Below are positions 57,895 through 64,000 of a stretch of DNA of 64,000 bases, one piece after another. Source of the stretch: Pollenia angustigena (taxonomy: Eukaryota > Arthropoda > Insecta > Diptera > Polleniidae). A program made the translations under genes and the position numbers. The first letter of the stretch is position 1. Every line of letters starts with the position of its first letter. The stretch covers positions 255,281,127 through 255,345,126 of the forward strand of contig OV884056.1 of the NCBI GenBank assembly GCA_930367215.1, in the 5' to 3' direction. The notes beneath the pieces are model-generated. The model did not search any database. It was not told the DNA's origin and saw only the letters and a program-made list of their open reading frames with translations.

Positions 57895-58465
57895 GTTATG
57901 TTCTTCATCATACCGAGCCACCTACACCTAAGTTTGGGTTTGTGTTACCTGTTTTAGCTCCCTGATATGGTTCTCCATAAATCAGATAACCCAATCAAGT
58001 ACAGAGGGATCAAATTTTATAACCGAACCGGATTGGTTTTCCATGGATATGTTGTTTAGTCCCATGCCTCCCGAAATATGGTACCATCGACTCGTCTATG
58101 GACAAATACTTATCCCCGGGAAAATAGTTTAGCCACCTTTCGTTCATCTTGTCCCATAGAGGTCTTACTTTGGAAAATTTGTCTTCAGACGACAGATGGT
58201 TATTGTCAGATGCATGAAAATACCGAAGAATCTCTTCGAAACGATTACGAGCCCTGCATGATGCTACTTCTGGATGATGAGTATCAATACTTTGGTCCCA
58301 ATACAATCTATAACGCGAAGCGCTGTTGTAGCCAGACAAAAGAAAAATGCCTACAAAGTTCTTCACTTCTTTACTTGTTAATCGGAAGTTAACTTCTCCT
58401 TTTGCTATGGCATTATTTTCTGTGCTAGAGCGCAACAATTCATAAACTTCATTGTCGAAAAACAT
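57895..58465 (-). pseudogene. piggyBac transposase, catalytic-domain start, broken
   Basis: The open frame 58010-58465 (151 codons) reads NEVYELLRSS, KEVKNFVGIFLLSGYNSASR, YRLYWDQSIDTHHPEVA, RNRFEEILRYFHASDNNHLS, KFSKVRPLWDKMNERW and KYLSIDESMVPYFGRHGTKQ. This is the start of the piggyBac DDE domain, with the first catalytic Asp in S-I-D-E-S-M-V-P-Y-F-G-R-H-G. After a stop at 58010 the similarity continues: LGYLIYGEPYQGAKTGNTNP and NLGVGGSV to about 57895. The C-terminal half with the other catalytic residues and the zinc tail is missing. Confidence 0.88.
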
Positions 58466-58494
58466 TTAAAAAAATTCCAGAGGATTATCCTTAT

Positions 58495-58902
58495 CTAATA
58501 CAAAATTTGGAACACTTGACTCTTTTCAGGTTCTGATGATTTGTCCTTTTGTCTCCACTTTCTATTGACGACAATCTTAGCCTTCTTACCGGGTGGTACG
58601 TCTGTTGAACAGGACGACTGCTGATTCCCTTGTTTATCCGCTATGAACGGAATCCCTTCTATTGTTTCCAAAGCTCCTTCAGTTGATGGTACCTGGCATC
58701 GCACTTCAGCTTCAGCTAACAATTGCCCACGAGCAAGGTTGCTGATGTCCCCGGACTCTTTACCTCCGCTGTCTTCATCACTAATGTCGTTATTATCCGG
58801 TGGTGTGATAAATATATCCGCCGATATAATGGGGCTATCATCTTCCAGAGCTGATATAATTTGGTGTACGTTCAATCTACAAAAAATATCGTCAAAACTC
58901 AT
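58495..58902 (-). pseudogene. piggyBac transposase N-terminal region
   Basis: A 135-codon open frame starting MSFDDIFCRLNVHQIISALE, followed by an acidic, low-complexity stretch (PPDNNDISDEDSGGKESGDI) and a basic run (GKKAKIVVNRKWRQKDKSSE). Acidic, disordered N-termini are usual for piggyBac transposases. It stops at 58495, about 30 bp before the next frame (MFFDNEVYEL...) begins, so one frameshift or stop separates two parts of one gene. The ATG at 58902 is a plausible original start. Confidence 0.75.
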
Positions 58903-59324
58903 TAAAATCTAATACAAAATTATTTGTATGTAACATCTTGAATGCAATCTTCACGGTGCCTCGTATTACCAACGCACCTTAAATGGGCCGTTATGTTAAA
59001 ACTACATTTTTCACATATGAACAATAAAACTTAATATTTTTTTGTGTTTCACCACACGTTGGTACTGATAGTGGGATTGATTTGACAGATATTTTCTAAT
59101 ATTTTCTTTATGTGACTGCATTTTATGTTGTTTTTTTTTTTTTCAATTGTCCATAATACTTATTCTTCTAATTTGAAATTATTTAATTTGTTTTGTAACT
59201 ATGAGTCAGATTGGCTAAAATGTCACGCGAAGAGTACGCTACTGGAGCGATGATGAACATGAACATCAAGGTGAAAGAGCGTTCGCGTTTGAAACTGCTA
59301 TTTATTTGTCCCCCGATAATACTG

Positions 59325-60250
59325 TCGGTAATTCGAATTCGTGAAAAAAAAATACGTTTCGGATATAAACTGTGGGCGATTTGCTTGAACATTAACTACA
59401 TGTTTCAGTTTGTCCCATACTCGTGCATTCCGTATTTTCAATAAGAGTTTTGGACTCGATGTATCCGCCATAATAGAACTATTATCACATTATGAGCATC
59501 AAATGCAACGCACCTTCTAGTTTAACAATATTTTTTTACCTCCCATTACTTGCTGTGCTTGTTGAAAGGGAGAGGATCCCGCGCAAACGGCACTGTTCGC
59601 CCCAATCAGGGTACCGGCGCCCCTTCAAAAATTGGTAAAAAAAAAAGCCTTGAAAAAGTACAATACCGACTATGCATTTAATATACGAAATAACGTTCTG
59701 GTAATTTGTTGGACGGACAATTCTAACGCTAAACTAGCAAATAATTATGACGCAATCGATCCAATAGAAACAGTGTAACAATACATCAAGGAGAAGAAGA
59801 AAAATGTTCGTGTTCAACAGCCCCTCGCCATCAGAAATTACAACGGGCATTTGGCAGGCGTGGATTTACATGGCAATGGGGTTGCCAATTACTCTATCGT
59901 CATTCGTAGCAAAAAGTGATAGTAGCCGTACGTCTTATGGATGGGTAGCGCTGTGGTCAATTCGTAGAAACTGCGTTTCTTCATAGCAGCTTCGCAAAAC
60001 GCGAATTCTATCTCACAGTTTGACTTCAAAAACTCGGTGTCTAAGTCTCTGCTGATTTCGTCGGAGGATTCAATAGACGGAATCGAACCTTCGTCTACAG
60101 AGGACTAAGACGCTAATTATAAGCAACAAAACTTTTCGAGGGTAGACGGCTTGCACGTTCCTTTGAAAAGCACTAGTGTGTACACCAAAAGTCACCATAT
60201 TTAAGTGCGAGAAGTGCAACGTCCACATATACCTATACACTTATAAAATT
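59325..60250 (+). pseudogene. piggyBac transposase of another lineage, C-terminal half, broken
   Basis: Plus-strand blocks in changing frames: REKKIRFGYKLWAICLN, then FNKSFGLDVSAIIELLSHYE, then NGTVRPNQ region, RNNVLVICWTDNSNAKLANN, YDAIDPIETVQQYIKEKKKN, then AIRNYNGHLAGVDLHGNGVA (the family's Y-N-x-H-M-G-G-V-D-x-x-D box, with Asp to Gly at the last position), then SAVVNS and KCEKCNVHIYLY, part of the zinc tail. The first catalytic part is missing. It overlaps the 58-kb copy at R-F-G-Y-K but differs after it, so the two are different elements, not one inverted element. Confidence 0.82.
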
Positions 60251-60685
60251 ATTACAGTAACTGATTGTGGGTTTATAAATTCGTTTTCCGTACTGTTAAA
60301 ATTTAATAAAAATATAGTTTTTTTAAAAATAATTTTATTTTTAAATATTTATGTTTGTTATTCAAAAAACAAATACCAAAAAATAATGTTTTATCGTTTT
60401 TATTTTTTTATGTAGTTTGATTTTAGTCGGTTAAAATATATTTTTTAACAGTAAAAACTATTCAATTTTAACGAATATGCTGTTCAATAAATAAAAAATT
60501 AAAAAATGAATGTACAAATCATTTGTTTTAAATGAAATGTAAATGATCCGTTTTCCAAATGAATTTTAATTTGTTTAAAATGAATTTTCGTTGGAATTTA
60601 ACTACATAATATTTTGAGTGTATAATTGTTCCACAAAGAAAAACAATTTTATTTACAACACCGCGCCACACGTTCAAAGAATATG
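60251..60685. other. AT-rich stretch
   Basis: Nothing recognised; may be the untranslated end of the piggyBac remnant, but no TTAA/CCC tip was found. Confidence 0.4.
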
Positions 60686-60690
60686 TACCA

Positions 60691-61116
60691 TCCCAATAAA
60701 AAATTTTATCATTTTGCGAAGCATTAATGGTACATTTATAAAAATATGCGCACAATTAAGCGCTACGGAATAAGACATACAGAGATGCAGTAAAGTAAGT
60801 GAAGGAACTCTTAACAAGTTTATAAAAGAAAAAATAACATTTCAAGTGCTACGCCATTTGCTTACTACGAAACAGGTTTGTAAGGGAGAATACTAAAAAA
60901 TAGCAGTAAAAAAACATTCAGTGTGCAAAGCTGAACGCTACATTCAATAGTTTTTATATGCGTTGAATAAAGCGCTTTTTGTGTCAAAAATGTATTGCTT
61001 CAAAGTGGGAAATCACCATATAAAATTCATGCCTTCCGTAAGCGAGATGGTAAGCGAAACTCTTACATTTCTCCCTTACAAACCTGCTTCGTTTGAAGCT
61101 CAATTTTTTATTGGGA
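60691..61116. mobile_element. Family J MITE, copy 2
   Basis: Tips TCCCAATAAAAAATTTTATC and, from the right, TCCCAATAAAAAATTGAGC. Shared with copy 1: GAAATGCAG-type stretch, ACATTCAGTGTG, AAAATGTATTGCTTCAAAGT, TTCTCCCTTACAAACCTGC. Better tips than copy 1. Confidence 0.78.
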
Positions 61117-61378
61117 TAAAAAACATAAATAACTAAAAAACTTTGTATACAACTAAAGATTGTAAAACACTTAACAGTACAAGCGTATGGTCAAACACAC
61201 GGCAATTTTCAGAAAAACTACTCGTCGAAAAAATTTTTTTTCAACAAAAAATTTCAACGTTTAAATTTTTGGTAATTTACCGGTTAAAAAGTTTATCACT
61301 TATTTCAGTTTGGTTGTATATTAACCAAAGCATGGTGCTCTTGGACGAAAGGAAAATATAATTGTTTTTTTTTTTTTT

Positions 61379-61612
61379 TTAACCATACAATTATAAGAAG
61401 TTATCAAATTATTATTATTACTAACTATTATATGTTCGGAGGCACCCATAATATGATTGTGGCTTCTTGATTACGGACTCATAATCATTAAATGAATGCC
61501 GACGACTGGAATGTGATTAAAATAAACATTATATGTTTAAAAAGTTTTCGTTAAAAATTAGTTGTGCAAGAGGTGGCCGACCACATTAAAAAGTGTGTTT
61601 TCTTTGCGTGTT
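61379..61612. repeat. Family A copy
   Basis: AACCATACAATTATAAG, 'gttcggaggcacccataatatgattgtggc', AACATTATATGTTTAAAAAG and the end TTTTCTTTGCGTG. Left end unclear. Confidence 0.55.
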
Positions 61613-61960
61613 AAATTTTTACTACATTTTTTTAAACACTTTTCAAGCTACCTGTTGCCTTGGACCCATTTAACGATTGGACATAATTAGAAAGAGGTGT
61701 CGCAGTTTACCGAAACTTTATAGCCTTTTTTATTTGAGATTAATCGTCACTACTTTAAGATACAACAAAATCGTTCAAATTGTAGCAGTACCTTCCATAT
61801 ATTTCTTACCTATAAAATTGAATTAAAGCAACAATTGTGTTACAAATGCATTAAAAATTAGCACAAAAAGCTAAAATTTTATTTAAAAAAACGTTAAGAT
61901 CTTTTTTAACCGCCGCAAGGACTCCTATTCAATAAGTCGTTTTCTCTAAAACACACTAGA
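61613..61960. other. No feature recognised
   Basis: AT-rich DNA without paired ends or coding similarity. Confidence 0.4.
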
Positions 61961-61964
61961 AATA

Positions 61965-63265
61965 AGTTAGATTACTAAATTCGGCTTTGCCGAATATTTC
62001 CGGAGCGGAATCTATATGATATCAATTTATTTTTAATTTATCTTTAAAAAAAAACATCAGCATTAAAATTGGTTGCGGTATAGACCTTTATTAAATTATT
62101 GACCGACTATCAGAAATTGTTATGCTTTTTGAGCAATTTTAACTACAGTAATTTTGACTTAGCTGCACAATCTCCTTTGCACGATTTTTTGTGCAGGTAA
62201 ATCAAAAATGCAGCTATCTTAAATACATTTAGCTGCTTTAATGTGCAGGTACGCAATTGTGGTTACCTGCATAAAAGTGCAGCTAAAGTAAAGTGTTTGA
62301 AAGAGAAGTACCAACGTTTTTATTAATAAATTGATAATAACAATGACGTTCAAACAACCTGCAGTCATTTGTTATGCATTTTTATAATGAACGAGATAGC
62401 CAAATTGGTAACAATAAAGTGTGGAACTCAAAAGTCGCTGTAGTACAACGTTAACAATAGCGCTGCAAGCTGTCAAAAGCTAAATTTTGTTCGAAATTTT
62501 GAACTTTGTTGCGCTACAGAGCATTCGTCAGCTTCAAATACTACTACAACTACTTTATTCTGTTCCAGACCTAAGATTTGCTATTCCTTTCATATAATCG
62601 TGTCAAAGTTGCTGTAACCACAACCTATATGCATAAATGTAGGTACATTTTAACAAAATAAATGAATTATAATGATGCCAACTTGACTTGATTGCGACTT
62701 TTGTTTTTATAAACAACTTAAATTGGATATTTATGTGAAAAAGTGGCCACTATATTTTTTCATGTGTGCAGCTAACTTTGATGTTTTATATGAAAATATT
62801 TTAAAGCTGCCACAAAAATATGAAAAATGTGCAGGTATACAAAATGCACGTAAACAAGGATTTTGAAGAATAATTACAGAAAATATGTATTTTGGGCAGT
62901 TAAATCAAAGTGCAGCTAACTTAAATTATTTGTATGAAAATAACTTTAAAATGCCAAAAACTTTGGGCACTTATCTTAAATGTGCAGGTGAATAAAGTGC
63001 ACTTAAAAAAGGAATGGGATTATAAAGAATAATGCCAAAAATGATCGATTTTGTGCAGTTAAGTCAAAAGTGCACGTAAATAAAAGGCAGCTAGGTCAAA
63101 ACTACTGTATCTTGATAAAATATCATGATTCATAACAGTTTAAGCCAAACTTAAATTATTTTTAGGAGGGGTCTTAGGCGTATTTAATTAATTTATCAGA
63201 GTGGGCGTTATATGCGGCCTATACTAAATTATGGACGGATCTTCACGAAATTTTATAGTGTGATC
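61965..63265 (-). mobile_element. mini-me-like element split by a TA-flanked element
   Basis: 61975-62143 (TTCGGCTTTGCCGAATATTT, GCATTAAAATTGGTTGCGG, 'gagcaattttaacta') and 63110-63265 (CTTGATAAAATATCATGATT, GGACGGATCTTCACGAAATT) are consecutive in the copies at 13 kb and 43 kb. Confidence 0.65.
62144..63109. mobile_element. TA-flanked inverted-repeat element with iterated GTGCAGCTAA motif
   Basis: TA (62144-62145 and 63108-63109) flanks 962 bp with tips CAGTAATTTTGACTTAGCTG and, from the right, CAGTAGTTTTGACCTAGCTG. GTGCAGCTAA/GTGCAGGTAA variants recur about a dozen times in both arms, leaving a unique centre (about 62300-62750). CAGT tips with TA duplication are typical of Tc1/mariner mobilisation. 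No transposase is seen. Confidence 0.82.
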
Positions 63266-63469
63266 AGCGTTGCAATTTGTCAAGATTTCCCCTGTTTTGC
63301 AAGTTTTTTGAGATACCAAAAAATTTTTAATTTATTTAAAGTTTTTTCAAGTTTTTTATAAATATAAAAAGTTGTTCATGTTTTTAGTATGTAAGTTTTG
63401 GAAGTTTTAAAAGAATTTATGTAAACAATAATACTTACCTTGAAAATCCGCAAAGATATTTATTGACGT

Positions 63470-63842
63470 GCTGAAGTAATTTCAGCACTAGCTTCATTTA
63501 AATTATCTGAAGATGATGAAACCGACTTAAGAGTTCATTGTTTAAAGTTTTATGTTGAATTTTGCAATGGATTGTTAAAAAGATTCGATTTTGATAACGA
63601 ATTCCTAAAACAAGTTGAATATTTAGAACCTTTTAATGATTTAAAAAGTTACCAAAAAAATTATTGCTTAATTGTATGCTATTTTTCCAAATGTTGTAGA
63701 TGTATATGATATTCGATTTTTGTTTGAGTTTTCGGAACATAATTTACATAAAGAGCAAAATATTGAGAGTTTTTTGGAGGATGTATTTAAAGTAAGACAT
63801 TGTGATAAGTCCGAAGTTTTTCCATATCTACAGCAAATGTAG
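63470..63842 (+). pseudogene. Probable hAT-type transposase fragment
   Basis: An open frame lacking ATG reads ALASFKLSEDDETDLRVHCL, KFYVEFCNGLLKRFDFDNEF, LKQVEYLEPFNDLKSYQ. One frameshift later it reads AIFPNVVDVYDIRFLFEFSE, NIESFLEDVFKVRHC and VFPYLQQM with a stop at 63840-63842. The arrangement 'C-x-x-F-y-V-E-l-C-x-x-l-x-x-R-F-d-f-d-n ... L-x-x-L-d-P' resembles the C-terminal region of hAT-like or domesticated ZBED-type proteins. The match is by eye. No dimerisation motif or catalytic residues are visible. It may continue past the window end. Confidence 0.4.
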
Positions 63843-64000
63843 ATCGTATTTCCTCAGAAATGTATTTAAGCAAAAATAGTGTTAGAAACAAATTACAAAT
63901 TTTTTGAAACAAATAACAGTGATTGTAGGAACTTTAAGCAATCAAAAAAATGGCTAATTTATATATAATTTTTTTTATATCTGTAAATAAAATGAATTCC

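Larger units (their letters stand above)
57286..58982 (-). mobile_element. piggyBac-like transposon remnant 3
   Basis: TTAA at 57286-57289 and 58979-58982. Just inside lie ATGGGGCGTTGGGATAATA and, from the right, GGTGCGTTGGTAATACG, which pair over GGKGCGTTGG. CGCACCTTAAATGGG stands at both sites, so exact tips are ambiguous. It holds the N-terminal half of a transposase (minus strand) and a MITE (57378-57783). Confidence 0.6.

Noticed and set aside
58078..58912. Plus-strand frames of 104 and 89 aa
   Set aside because: Antisense of the piggyBac transposase frames, which have clear family motifs.
57286..60250. One piggyBac element with an inverted half
   Set aside because: Both halves contain the R-F-G-Y-K region and differ after it, so they are separate elements.
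57378..61116. LTR retrotransposon with two LTRs
   Set aside because: Both direct copies have their own inverted tips and no gag/pol lies between; the interior is piggyBac.

Overview
The window is AT-rich eukaryotic DNA, most likely from a higher fly (muscoid Diptera). This is inferred from insect mariner, Tc1 and piggyBac remnants, mini-me/DINE-1-like repeats with a (GTCY)n tract, and CAA-rich low-complexity DNA. I found no convincing intact host gene. The stretch reads as intergenic DNA or one very large intron filled by old, broken, nested transposons. No intact transposase is present, so nothing here looks able to move on its own.

Layout. 0-7 kb: a broken mariner, a degenerate 40-bp minisatellite, a piggyBac remnant (TTAA ends) holding two other insertions, a TTAA-type MITE nested in a dispersed repeat (family B), and a second mariner fragment running into an 82-bp tandem array. 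8-13 kb: two foldback-like elements, a repeat carrying a tRNA-like sequence, a palindromic double copy of family B, and a mini-me-like element. 14-20 kb: a pogo/CENP-B-type helix-turn-helix fragment, an unexplained 76-codon open frame, and several MITEs. 20-28 kb: mostly featureless DNA, then a mariner with an internal deletion inside a mini-me-like element, and a TTAA MITE. 28-35 kb: MITEs, an 86-bp tandem repeat and a roughly 950-bp minisatellite. 35-46 kb: a piggyBac end with its cysteine-rich tail, a Tc1-like remnant, nested mini-me-like copies and a large inverted-repeat element. 48-55 kb: a TA-flanked MITE, a non-LTR reverse transcriptase remnant, and a 1.66-kb palindrome with an 8-bp target duplication and its own nested MITE. 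57-64 kb: two opposed piggyBac remnants, a MITE pair, a TA-flanked repeat-rich element inside another mini-me-like copy, and a probable hAT fragment.

The most unusual theme is a set of non-autonomous inverted-repeat elements of different families (about 2991-3498, 3709-4788, 8646-8929, 9115-10032, 17785-18237, 62146-63107). In each, a short motif from the end is repeated many times inward in both orientations. Two of them share nearly the same repeated core although their tips differ. Exact target duplications or interrupted repeats allow the order of insertion to be read at several loci.
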